From the NCBI RefSeq assembly GCF_002068095.1, contig NZ_LWIG01000069.1:131123-195122 (forward strand): 64,000 nucleotides of DNA, read 5' to 3'. The stretch comes from Bradyrhizobium sacchari (GTDB lineage: Bacteria > Pseudomonadota > Alphaproteobacteria > Rhizobiales > Xanthobacteraceae). Below, in pieces: positions 1-7,390 of the stretch. Both the position numbers and the translations under genes were made by a program. The notes beneath the pieces were generated by a model. It ran no database searches. It was given only the letters and a program-made list of their open reading frames with translations, and had not been told where the DNA came from. Position 1 is the stretch's first letter. Every line of letters begins with the position of its first letter.

Positions 1-920
1 CCGCCGCGCCTGCTGCCGTCGAGACGGTTGCGGCGGAGACGCCGCCCGCTGAAGGCGCCGCTGCGACGTCAACCGAGACTGCGGCTGAGGCCGTCGCCGG
101 ACTGCCGGAGGAGACGCCGGCTGCCGAGGCTGCTGTTGAAGCCGTCACCGTTGAAGACGCGCCCGGCATGGAGCAGCACGACGAGCCCGCCCATGACGAG
201 CCGGCGCTCGAAGCGTCTCCCGACGCGCCCTTCACGCCCGAAGATGCCCCCGGCATCGCGCCGCCGACTGACGAGGCGGCAGTGCCGGTCGAGGCTGCCG
301 GCCTGGAAGCCGCACCTGCCGAGACCGCGGCGACCGAAGCCGCCGCATCGCCCGATGCCGCCGCGCCGGTCGAGGCCGCAGCGACACCCGCCGAGCCCGA
401 GCTGGTCGAGGTCTGGCGTCCCGGCGGCCGTCACGAGGATCGCAAGCCGCGCCACGAGCGTCATCGCCACCAGCGCCACCATCATCAGCCGCGCCCGCAA
501 GCCGGTGCTGAGGCCGGCGCTGCACCCGATGCAGCGAGCGCCGCGCCCGGCGAAGCCGCCGAAGGCGCGAAGCCGGGTCACCGTCATAGCGGACATCGCA
601 AAGACTTCCGCAAGGGCCGCGAAGAAGGTGGTGGCGAGCGCCGCGAGCAGCGCAGCGACAACAATCGCCGCTTCGAGGGCAAGGATCGCGATCGTGATCG
701 GGGCAAAGGCAAGCCCGGCGATCGCGACAGCGGCCGCGAGCACCGTGGTGGCCGTGACCGCGACAAGGGCCGCGATCGTCGCGACCGCGAGTCGGGTCCG
801 TCGCTGCGGCCCTACGCCTCGAGCGCGAACCCGCGCGAGCGCGATCGTCCCATCGATCCGAACTCGCCGTTCGCAAAACTCGCCGCGCTGAAAGAGCAGC
901 TGTCCGGTCGCAAGGAGTGA
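1..920 (+). CDS. C-terminal tail of a helicase-like protein (partial, 5' end outside window)
   Basis: The reading frame is open from base 3 to the TGA at 918-920 with no start in the window, so only the C-terminus is seen. The visible part is low complexity: an Ala/Glu/Pro-rich stretch, then an Arg/Asp/Gly/Lys-rich stretch from about base 590, ending in a short ordered-looking motif (PNSPFAKLAALKEQLSGRKE). No catalytic domain is visible. In Bradyrhizobium chromosomes the gene before the S4-domain gene and fdxA is usually a large DEAD/DEAH-type helicase with such a basic disordered tail, which fits RNA or DNA binding. The helicase call comes from gene order and tail composition. A long antisense frame over 69-1130 is an artefact of GC bias. 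Confidence 0.6.
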   Translation, partial: AAPAAVETVAAETPPAEGAAATSTETAAEAVAGLPEETPAAEAAVEAVTVEDAPGMEQHDEPAHDEPALEASPDAPFTPEDAPGIAPPTDEAAVPVEAAGLEAAPAETAATEAAASPDAAAPVEAAATPAEPELVEVWRPGGRHEDRKPRHERHRHQRHHHQPRPQAGAEAGAAPDAASAAPGEAAEGAKPGHRHSGHRKDFRKGREEGGGERREQRSDNNRRFEGKDRDRDRGKGKPGDRDSGREHRGGRDRDKGRDRRDRESGPSLRPYASSANPRERDRPIDPNSPFAKLAALKEQLSGRKE

Positions 921-924
921 TCCC

Positions 925-1200
925 ACGACCGAGCGGCAGCGCCTCGACAAATGGCTGTGGCACGCCCGGGTGGTGAAGGCGCGCACCTCGGCGGCCGAGC
1001 TCGTCGGATCCGGCCACGTTCGCGTCAATGGCACGCGCGAGACCTCGCCCGGCCATGCGATCAAGCTCGGCGATGTCCTCACCATCGCCCTCGACCGCAC
1101 CGTGCGGGTGTTGAAGGTCACCGGCTTCAACGAGCGCCGCGGCGATGCCGCCTCCGCGCGCGTGCTCTATGAGGAGCTGAGTGGAGCAAATCGCAATTAA
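925..1200 (+). CDS. RNA-binding S4 domain protein (Hsp15-like), probable ACG start
   Basis: About 91 residues. The S4 fold occupies most of the protein: RQRLDKWLWHARVVKARTSA at the N-terminus, then GHVRVNGTRETSPGHAIKLGD, typical of the Hsp15/HslR family that binds rRNA and rescues stalled 50S subunits. The first conserved helix is encoded upstream of the first ATG/GTG/TTG codon in this frame (GTG at 970). No normal start codon lies between the in-frame stop at 889-891 and 970. A good ribosome-binding site, AAGGAG (912-917), sits 7 nt before ACG at 925, exactly where the family has ATG (M-T-E-R-Q). I therefore place the start at ACG 925. Starting at 970 would remove the first S4 helix. The gene follows the helicase frame by 4 nt. 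Confidence 0.75.
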   Translation, partial: TTERQRLDKWLWHARVVKARTSAAELVGSGHVRVNGTRETSPGHAIKLGDVLTIALDRTVRVLKVTGFNERRGDAASARVLYEELSGANRN

Positions 1201-1332
1201 TTGCGCTTCGCGTTCATTTCTTGGTCGATCAATCACACAAAGCCGTCATGATCGGGTCTTCCCGACCTTGCGGCGCCGGGCCATCCGCGCTACGCAAGCC
1301 GCGACTTTTAAAAGAGCTTTTCGGAGCGTTGG

Positions 1333-1671
1333 ATGACCTACGTCGTCACTGAAAACTGCATCAAGTGCAAGTACACCGACTGCGTCGAGGTCTGCCCGGT
1401 CGACTGCTTCTACGAGGGTGACAACATGCTCGTCATCCACCCCGACGAGTGCATCGATTGCGGCGTGTGCGAGCCGGAATGCCCCGCCGACGCCATCAAG
1501 CCGGACACGGAACCGGGGCTGGAAAAGTGGCTCCAGGTCAACGCCGATTACGCCAAGAGCTGGCCGAACATCACCCAAAAGAAAGAATCACCCGCCGACG
1601 CGAAGGAATTCGACGGTATGGAAGGCAAGTTCGAGAAATATTTTTCTCCGAACCCGGGCTCGGGAGACTAA
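1333..1671 (+). CDS. fdxA: 7Fe-8S ferredoxin FdxA
   Basis: Small cytosolic electron carrier of 112 residues, the usual length for alphaproteobacterial FdxA. The cysteines match the Azotobacter ferredoxin I pattern: C9, C17 and C50 for the [3Fe-4S] cluster and C21, C40, C43 and C46 for the [4Fe-4S] cluster, with extra cysteines C12 and C25. The characteristic acidic C-terminal extension (residues about 60-112) is present. The ATG is preceded by GGAG at a 7-nt spacing. It lies between the S4 gene and carD, a conserved order. The redox partner cannot be told from the sequence; a ferredoxin-NADP reductase gene is at 56205-56978. Confidence 0.96.
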   Translation: MTYVVTENCIKCKYTDCVEVCPVDCFYEGDNMLVIHPDECIDCGVCEPECPADAIKPDTEPGLEKWLQVNADYAKSWPNITQKKESPADAKEFDGMEGKFEKYFSPNPGSGD

Positions 1672-1738
1672 TTTCCGCCCAAACTTAACCCTAATACCTT
1701 CGTTGCGGCCGAAAACCAGCCTCAAGACCCCTAAATCA

Positions 1739-1766
1739 TTGATTTTTGCGGGAAATGTGCTATATT
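1739..1766 (+). promoter_or_regulatory. Probable sigma-70-type promoter of carD
   Basis: TTGATT (1739-1744) and TATATT (1761-1766) are separated by 16 bp in an AT-rich patch between fdxA and carD. The predicted transcript would begin near 1773, about 44 nt before the longest possible carD start. It is one of the few clear -35/-10 pairs in the window. Prediction from sequence only. Confidence 0.55.
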
Positions 1767-1816
1767 GGGCACATTAAGCCGAACCCCGTCAGCCCCGTTG
1801 GCCCCTCTGGGTTCCC

Positions 1817-2806
1817 GTGAAACCAAATGTCGAACAGGGGCGTGGCAGTTTCCGCGCGCAGGCTGTGTCACAGAAAACGCGTAAAAAGAGTACTTCAGCG
1901 AGGGCTTCCCATAAGGAGGCCAAAAAAGTCGCCGCGGCCAGCCGTAGCGCATCCAAGGGTCGGACCGCGACGAAGGCGCCGGCTGCAAAGTCCTCGAAGA
2001 ACAAAAGAAGCGCAATGCCTAACAAGACTGCCAAGCCGGCCGCGAAAGCGACCGTTTCCAAGCCTGTTGCTGCCAAGGCTCCCGCTGCCAAGCCCGCGCC
2101 GAAGGCCCCTGTTGCTGCTCCTGCGAAGGCTCCCGTTGCTGCCAAGCCGGCCGCAAAGCCCGCTGCTGCGCCGAAGGTCGAGGAAAAGAAGGTCGTGACC
2201 CAGCGTCAGGGCTTCAAGGCCAACGAGTTCGTCGTTTATCCCGCCCACGGCGTCGGCCAGATCCTGGCCATCGAGGAGCAGGAGATCGCCGGCGCGAAGC
2301 TCGAACTGTTCGTCATCAATTTCATCAAGGACAAGATGACGCTGCGCGTTCCGACCGCCAAGGTCGCCAATGTCGGCATGCGCAAGCTGTCCGAGCCCGC
2401 CCTCGTCAAGAAGGCGCTCGAGACCCTCAAGGGCCGTGCCCGCGTCAAGCGCACCATGTGGTCGCGCCGCGCCCAGGAGTACGAAGCGAAGATCAATTCG
2501 GGCGACATCGTCGCGATCGCCGAAGTCGTGCGCGATCTCTACCGCTCGGAGTCGCAGCCGGAGCAGTCCTACTCCGAACGCCAGCTTTATGAAGCGGCGC
2601 TCGATCGTCTGTCCCGCGAGATCGCGGTGGTGCAGCACTCGACCGAGACCGAAGCGGTCAAGGAGATCGAGGCCCAGCTCGCCAAGAGCCCGCGTCGCGC
2701 CAACGCCAAGGCGGAAGCCGCCGACGGCGAGGGCGATACGGATGCCGAAGGTGACACCGACGATACCGATGGCGACGACACCACCGTCGCCGACGAGGCC
2801 GCGTAA
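1817..2806 (+). CDS. carD: CarD family transcriptional regulator
   Basis: The CarD/CdnL family binds the RNA polymerase beta subunit and stabilises open promoter complexes. The CarD_CdnL_TRCF domain begins around residue 134 (QGFKANEFVVYPAHGVGQIL) and is followed by the helical DNA-contacting part (KKALETLKGRARVKRTMWSR). The protein ends in an acidic Asp/Glu-rich tail. The N-terminal ~130 residues are Lys/Ala/Pro-rich like histone H1 tails, which is common in Rhizobiales CarD. The start is uncertain: GTG 1817 (329 aa) is the longest, GTG 1865 and ATG 2015 are alternatives, and only 2015 has a weak AGAAG upstream. GC3 suggests the region before 2015 is coding. A promoter precedes it and a strong terminator follows. 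Confidence 0.9.
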   Translation: MKPNVEQGRGSFRAQAVSQKTRKKSTSARASHKEAKKVAAASRSASKGRTATKAPAAKSSKNKRSAMPNKTAKPAAKATVSKPVAAKAPAAKPAPKAPVAAPAKAPVAAKPAAKPAAAPKVEEKKVVTQRQGFKANEFVVYPAHGVGQILAIEEQEIAGAKLELFVINFIKDKMTLRVPTAKVANVGMRKLSEPALVKKALETLKGRARVKRTMWSRRAQEYEAKINSGDIVAIAEVVRDLYRSESQPEQSYSERQLYEAALDRLSREIAVVQHSTETEAVKEIEAQLAKSPRRANAKAEAADGEGDTDAEGDTDDTDGDDTTVADEAA

Positions 2807-2832
2807 GCAGCTTCGTTCCGCGCAAAGAAATC

Positions 2833-2861
2833 AAAAGCCCGGCCGTTCGGCCGGGCTTTTT
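2833..2861 (+). terminator. Rho-independent terminator after carD
   Basis: A perfect 11-bp stem (AAAGCCCGGCC at 2834-2844 with GGCCGGGCTTT at 2849-2859) and a GTTC loop run into a T-tract. It begins 27 nt after the carD stop and is the clearest intrinsic terminator in the window. Confidence 0.92.
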
Positions 2862-2950
2862 GTTTGCGCGCGGTCTCGCTCATTGATTCCAGTGAACCGG
2901 GAGCAGGTCCGCAGGCACTGATGAAAGCAGCGCCAGGCAGTTTCACCGAG

Positions 2951-3607
2951 ATGGCCAAGTCGATCCTCCGCGCCCTTCAGTCCTGCCTCCTCCTGTGCTG
3001 CATGACGCTTCATGCGGCAGCAGCCGAGCACATCGTATTCAAATATGGACACACCGCAGATCTGCGCGGCCTTGCAAATGTTCTGACCGCCTTCCGCTCC
3101 GCGTGCCTCGCCGAGCCCGTGACAGCGAGCCTGCCCGCCCAGCTTCTTCCCGACGGCTATCGGATCGTCACCCGCGCGGTACACATGTGGGGCAAGGAGG
3201 ACGGATCGTTTCCGGATACCGCCATTCTGTCGAAGACTGGCGACGAGGACGGCGATATCGCCGGCGGCTACCCCATCATCGATTTCATGCTTCCGACCGC
3301 AAAGCTTCCCGACGGTGCATGCAGCGTCAGGTGGAAGCGGCGATGGGCGCAGGATTATCCCGATGGCGCCAGTCGCCTGAGCCTCGACATGGCGGCATCC
3401 CTTGCCGCGCGGGTGTCTTACTATCTCGATGCGACCCTGACCTCCAAGCCCAACGACATCTTCGCCATCGCAGGCAGCTACAGCGACCTGACGACGTGGC
3501 GGACCGGGTGCAGAGCGACGAAGCCCTGTCGCTTCGACGTCAATGCGCGTTTCGATCAGGAGGGGGTCGACCTCACCGTCACGTCCCGGGGAGAGGTGAA
3601 GAAGTAG
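2951..3607 (+). CDS. Hypothetical secreted protein
   Basis: I do not recognise this family. The protein has 218 residues from the ATG at 2951, or 228 from ATG 2921. It starts with a clear Sec signal peptide (basic n-region, LQSCLLLCCMTLH core, cleavage probably after AAAA near residue 25), so it is probably periplasmic. The mature part has scattered cysteines that could form disulfides. It lies between the carD terminator and regR, which is convergent with a 39-bp gap. I chose 2951 because it gives a standard-length signal peptide; neither start has a strong ribosome-binding site. Function unknown. Confidence 0.7.
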   Translation: MAKSILRALQSCLLLCCMTLHAAAAEHIVFKYGHTADLRGLANVLTAFRSACLAEPVTASLPAQLLPDGYRIVTRAVHMWGKEDGSFPDTAILSKTGDEDGDIAGGYPIIDFMLPTAKLPDGACSVRWKRRWAQDYPDGASRLSLDMAASLAARVSYYLDATLTSKPNDIFAIAGSYSDLTTWRTGCRATKPCRFDVNARFDQEGVDLTVTSRGEVKK

Positions 3608-3646
3608 GCCGCTCTCTCGGGCGGCACCGCGCTGCTGCGCGTCAGC

Positions 3647-4180
3647 CTATTTCACCGGCCGCTTCTCGAGCTTCCGCGCCAGCGTGCGCCGGTGCATGCC
3701 GAGCCTTCTCGCCGCTTCCGAGATATTGAAATCCGTCTCGATCAGGGTCTGGTGGATGCGCTCCCATTCCAGCGTCTTGATCGAGGTCGGCCGCGCGTCG
3801 AGCGCGACCTCGGCGTTGCCTTCGGCCTTGTGGAAGGCGGCCTCGATGTCGTCGGTGTTCGACGGCTTTGCCAGATAGTGGCAGGCGCCCAGCTTGATGG
3901 CCTCGACGGCGGTGGAGATGCTGGCAAAGCCGGTCAGCACCACGATCAGCATGTCCTCATCGTGCGTGTGCAGCAGCTCGACGCAGGCGAGCCCCGAGGC
4001 GCCGCCGAGCTTTAGGTCGACCACGGCATGGCCGAAGGAGCGCTCCTCCAGCACCTTGCGCACCTCCTCGATCGAGGCGGCGATCACGACCTCGTAGCCG
4101 CGGCGCTCGAACGAGCGCTTCAGCGTGCGCGCAAAGCCGGAATCGTCCTCGACGACGATGAGCGAACGGTCAGGGGTCAA
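3647..4180 (-). CDS. regR: Redox response regulator RegR (ActR/PrrA family)
   Basis: Response regulator of 177 residues, the size of RegR/PrrA/RegA. The receiver domain covers about residues 6-120, with acidic pocket E11/D12/D13, the phosphoacceptor D55 and K104. A Pro-rich linker leads to a C-terminal Fis-type helix-turn-helix (FNISEAARRLGMHRRTLARK, about 151-170) that is nearly invariant in the family. In Bradyrhizobium RegR activates fixR-nifA and other redox-controlled genes. It overlaps the end of regS by 11 nt and is the last gene of the cyoABCD-surf1-regSR unit. Confidence 0.93.
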   Translation of the reverse strand: MTPDRSLIVVEDDSGFARTLKRSFERRGYEVVIAASIEEVRKVLEERSFGHAVVDLKLGGASGLACVELLHTHDEDMLIVVLTGFASISTAVEAIKLGACHYLAKPSNTDDIEAAFHKAEGNAEVALDARPTSIKTLEWERIHQTLIETDFNISEAARRLGMHRRTLARKLEKRPVK

Positions 4181-5567
4181 AGCTGCCTCCGATCGCGAGG
4201 GTTGCGAGCGGCAGCGTCAGGCGGACGGTGGCGCCGCGCTTCCTGTGGTTCTCGGCGGTCACGCTGCCACCCAGCTTGCGCACCACATTCACCACCAGGA
4301 ACAGGCCGAGCCCGCCGCCGGGGCGGCCCTTGCTCGATTGATAGGGCTTTCCTAGCTGCGCCAGCATCTCCGGCGCAAAGCCCGGGCCGCGGTCGGAGAT
4401 CGACAGCACGAGATTGTCGCCCTCGCGCTCGGAGAGCAGCTCGACCCATTCGCGCGAAACCTCGTAAGCGTTGTCGAGCACGTTGAAGATGACCTGCTTC
4501 AGCGCGACGTCCGAGACGATCGCGACGTCCTCGCCGAAGGTGTTGACGAAATAGAGCGTGCGCGCCGAACGCGCGTCGCGCCACTCTTCCACCAGCGCGG
4601 TGACGAAAGCCGTCACCGTCGTCGGCGAGGAGCCTTCGCCGCGGGCTTCGCCGGCCGATACCAGGATGCCCGTCACGATCGACTTGCAGCGCTGCAGCGA
4701 GGTCTCCATCTCCGCGAGGTCCTCGGCGAGCTCCTGCCTGGAGGCAAGGTCCGGCATGCGGCGCCAGTCGCTCAGGATCACCGAGAGCGAGGCCAGCGGC
4801 GTGCCGAGCTCATGCGCGGCGCCGGAGGCCAGGAGGCCCATGCGAACGATGTGATCCTGCTCGGCCGCATGCTGGCGCAGCGCCGCCAGATGCGCGTCGC
4901 GCTCGCGCAAATTCCTGTTGATGCGGGTCACGAACACGACCAGCAGCACGGCGTTGAGCGCGAAGCCGAGCAGCATGCCGGCGACGGTGAGCGTGTAGGT
5001 CTCGCTGAGCGGATTCGGCGGCAAGTCGAGCGGTCGATAGGCCAAGGTCAGCCAGACGAAGCATGCGCAGGTCAGCGCCACCAGCGACCAGGTCGAGCGG
5101 GCGTCGAGCAGCACGGCAGCCAGCGTCACCTGGAGCAGGAACAGCGAGGTGAAGGGATTGGTCGCGCCGCCGCTGAGGTAAAGCTGCGCGGTCAGCGCCG
5201 CGACGTCGAGCATCAGGGCGACCAGCAACTCGTTGCTGGAGATCGCGGCGCGATGGCGCACCCAGACCAGGCTCGAGACGTTGAGCAGCACCAGCGCGCC
5301 GATCACGGCGCCCATCCGCTCCAGCGGCAAGGGAATGCCGAGCCAGAAATGCACGCCGCCGATGGTCACGATCTGGCCGACCACCGCGGTCCAGCGCAGC
5401 TGGATCAGCAGCGTCATGTTCTTGCGGTTGGTCTCGTCGTCGGTGGGCGCAGCGCCGATCAGCTCGCTGCGCGCGTCCGGCGGCGATTGCAGCGTGACGG
5501 CCAGCTCGCCAAATGGTTGGGAAGGCGTTCTTCCGTCGTCAGGCCTGTTCGACGATCGTTCCAGCAT
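4170..5567 (-). CDS. regS: Redox sensor histidine kinase RegS (RegB/PrrB family)
   Basis: 465 residues from the ATG at 5567. Six hydrophobic segments span about residues 55-215. The quinone-binding signature GGATNPF is at 133-139, the H-box with phosphoacceptor H252 (GAAHELGTPLAS) follows, and C294 lies 42 residues further on, matching the redox-active cysteine of RegB. The C-terminal HATPase domain shows the N-box (NVLDNAYE) and G-boxes (DRGPGF, GGGLGLF). It autophosphorylates and passes phosphate to RegR; in the family, activity is set by oxygen and the quinone pool. The start overlaps the end of surf1 by 29 nt. Starts further upstream would lie deeper inside surf1. Confidence 0.93.
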   Translation of the reverse strand: MLERSSNRPDDGRTPSQPFGELAVTLQSPPDARSELIGAAPTDDETNRKNMTLLIQLRWTAVVGQIVTIGGVHFWLGIPLPLERMGAVIGALVLLNVSSLVWVRHRAAISSNELLVALMLDVAALTAQLYLSGGATNPFTSLFLLQVTLAAVLLDARSTWSLVALTCACFVWLTLAYRPLDLPPNPLSETYTLTVAGMLLGFALNAVLLVVFVTRINRNLRERDAHLAALRQHAAEQDHIVRMGLLASGAAHELGTPLASLSVILSDWRRMPDLASRQELAEDLAEMETSLQRCKSIVTGILVSAGEARGEGSSPTTVTAFVTALVEEWRDARSARTLYFVNTFGEDVAIVSDVALKQVIFNVLDNAYEVSREWVELLSEREGDNLVLSISDRGPGFAPEMLAQLGKPYQSSKGRPGGGLGLFLVVNVVRKLGGSVTAENHRKRGATVRLTLPLATLAIGGSFDP

Positions 5568-6387
5568 CTGATCCCGTCCTGCGGGCGGCGGCATCTGGGC
5601 CGCCGGCCGGTTCGTGGACGAAGCGCCTGCGACGGAACAGCCCGCCGCCGAATGTGACGAAAAGTTTACCGGCCAACATGAAAGCCAGGGCAAACCACGT
5701 CAGCGCATAGATCAGGTGGTTATTGGGAAAGCGGATCACGGTCAATCCGCCGATCGGCCCGCCGGCGCTTTGTGATCCCGCGTCGGCATCGACGAAAAAC
5801 GGGGCGACGTCGTGCAGACCGCGTGAGGCCGCGATCGCGGCGACATCCCGCGAATACCAGCGGTTGTGCTGGGGAACGTTGTTGCGGAGGAAGCCGCCCT
5901 TCGGCTCGGTGATGCGCAACAGGCCGGTGATCTCGACCCGGCCCTCGGGATTACCGCCTAGACGCGTCGATGCGTCGCGCCGCTCGGTCGGCACGAAGCC
6001 GCGGTTGACCAGAACCAGCGTGCCGTCGCCGCGCTGAAGCGGCGTCAGCACCCAATAGCCCGCGCCTTCCTCGGTCACGGCCTGAACCAGCGTCTCGCGG
6101 TCGTGCAGGAAGCGGCCGGCCACGCTGACGTGCCTGTACTCGTCGCTTGCGGCGGTGACGGCGGGCCACGCCGCGGGCGCGGGAATCGGCTGGGCCGGGG
6201 CATGGACGCGCTGCTCGACCCGGTCGATCAGCGCCAGCTTCCAGGCGCGGCGCTCGATCTGCCAGACGCCGAGGGCGATCAGAATTGCAAAGGCCGTGAG
6301 CGACAGGACCGTGAGCCACAGGGACGGACGTGCAGCCTTGCCGCGCGTCGCGTTTCCCTTGCTCGTCACGGTCCCGAGATCGCTCAC
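5539..6387 (-). CDS. SURF1 family cytochrome oxidase assembly protein
   Basis: 282 residues from a GTG whose GTGA overlaps the cyoD stop. It has the SURF1 architecture: an N-terminal membrane helix (about 24-43, ending in the family motif LGVWQIERRAWKL), a large periplasmic domain (VNRGFVP, NNHLIYALTWF) and a C-terminal helix (about 230-250). SURF1 assists heme a insertion. In Paracoccus a SURF1 paralogue (Surf1q) encoded with the quinol oxidase serves a ba3-type quinol oxidase. By analogy this copy probably serves the adjacent CyoABCD enzyme and hints that it carries heme a; that part is inference. Confidence 0.9.
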   Translation of the reverse strand: MSDLGTVTSKGNATRGKAARPSLWLTVLSLTAFAILIALGVWQIERRAWKLALIDRVEQRVHAPAQPIPAPAAWPAVTAASDEYRHVSVAGRFLHDRETLVQAVTEEGAGYWVLTPLQRGDGTLVLVNRGFVPTERRDASTRLGGNPEGRVEITGLLRITEPKGGFLRNNVPQHNRWYSRDVAAIAASRGLHDVAPFFVDADAGSQSAGGPIGGLTVIRFPNNHLIYALTWFALAFMLAGKLFVTFGGGLFRRRRFVHEPAGGPDAAARRTGSDAGTIVEQA

Positions 6388-6764
6388 TTCATTCCGCTCA
6401 TCTGGTGGATGGGCATCATGTTGCTGTTGAGATGGCTCATCACCCACAGCGAACCGGACAGCGCGATCACCACCATGACGATGGTGAAGATCAGCGCCAT
6501 CATGCTCCAGCCGTTCTCGGACTTGGTGTTCATGTGCAGGAAGTAGATCATGTGCACGACGATCTGCACGACCGCGAAGGCCATGATGACCAGCGCGGTG
6601 ATCTGCTTGCTCGGCAGCGCGCCGCTCATCACCAGCCAGAACGGGATCGCGGTCAGCACGACCGAGAGCACGAAGCCGAGCATGTAGCCCGAGAACGTGC
6701 TGTGGGCGTGGCCGTCGTCGTGGTGATGGTCGTGCGCGCCGGCTGCGTGGGTATCGGTGCTCAT
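6384..6764 (-). CDS. cyoD: Cytochrome o/quinol oxidase subunit IV (CyoD)
   Basis: 126-residue membrane protein with three predicted transmembrane helices (about 25-45, 52-72, 85-105), as expected for subunit IV. The N-terminus is His/Asp-rich (HDHHHDDGHAH), a frequent feature of CyoD in alphaproteobacteria. The start at 6764 overlaps the cyoC stop (ATGA), implying translational coupling. The subunit helps assembly and CuB binding of the quinol oxidase. Confidence 0.92.
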   Translation of the reverse strand: MSTDTHAAGAHDHHHDDGHAHSTFSGYMLGFVLSVVLTAIPFWLVMSGALPSKQITALVIMAFAVVQIVVHMIYFLHMNTKSENGWSMMALIFTIVMVVIALSGSLWVMSHLNSNMMPIHQMSGMK

Positions 6765-7390
6765 CGCAGAACTCCCAGGAGATAGACGAAGGTGAAGACG
6801 CCGATCCAGACCACGTCGAGGAAGTGCCAGAACATCGACAGGCACATCAGGCGGCGGCGGTTGGCCTCGATCAGGCCGAATTTCCCGACCTGCACCATCA
6901 GGGTCACCAGCCAGATCAGGCCGCAGCTGACGTGCAGGCCGTGGGTGCCGACCAGGGTGAAGAAGGCGGACAGGAAGGCGCTGCGCTGAGGGGTGGCGCC
7001 TTCGTGGATCATGTGGGCGAACTCGGTGAGCTCGATGCCGATGAAGGCGGCGCCGAACAAGCCGGTGATCGCCAGCCAGATCTGCGTCTGGGCGACCTTG
7101 TTCTGCTGCATGGTCAGCATGGCAAAGCCGTACGTGATCGACGACAGCAGCAGCATCGAGGTGTTCACCGCGACGAGGTTCAGGTCGAACAGGTCCTTCG
7201 GCGCGGGGCCGGCGGCGTAGTTGCCCCCGAGCACGCCGAAGGTGGCGAACAGGATCGCGAAGATGAGGCAGTCGCTCATCAGGTAGATCCAGAAGCCGAG
7301 CGAGGTGCTGTAGCCTTCCGGATGCGGGTGTTCGTCGGCGAGATAGAACAGCGGCTCGCCTGTTTGCGTGGGATTGACAGCGATCGTCAT
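6761..7390 (-). CDS. cyoC: Cytochrome o/quinol oxidase subunit III (CyoC)
   Basis: 209 residues with five hydrophobic helices, the usual subunit III layout of quinol oxidases (cytochrome c oxidases have seven). Typical segments are GFWIYLMSDCLIFAILFATF near residue 32, THGLHVSCGLIWL, and a C-terminal WHFLDVVWIGVFTFVYLLG. The ATG follows the cyoB stop directly (TAAATG), and the stop overlaps the cyoD start. Confidence 0.95.
   Translation of the reverse strand: MTIAVNPTQTGEPLFYLADEHPHPEGYSTSLGFWIYLMSDCLIFAILFATFGVLGGNYAAGPAPKDLFDLNLVAVNTSMLLLSSITYGFAMLTMQQNKVAQTQIWLAITGLFGAAFIGIELTEFAHMIHEGATPQRSAFLSAFFTLVGTHGLHVSCGLIWLVTLMVQVGKFGLIEANRRRLMCLSMFWHFLDVVWIGVFTFVYLLGVLR

Noticed and set aside
69..1236. 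Long antisense frames of 353 and 334 residues over the helicase tail
   Set aside because: They run antisense to a GC-rich coding frame, contain low-complexity sequence with no family signature, and cross the S4 gene.
1225..1236. Possible FNR-like box TTGGTCGATCAA upstream of fdxA
   Set aside because: Spacing between half-sites is 4 rather than 6 and the left half is TTGG, so it does not match the consensus.
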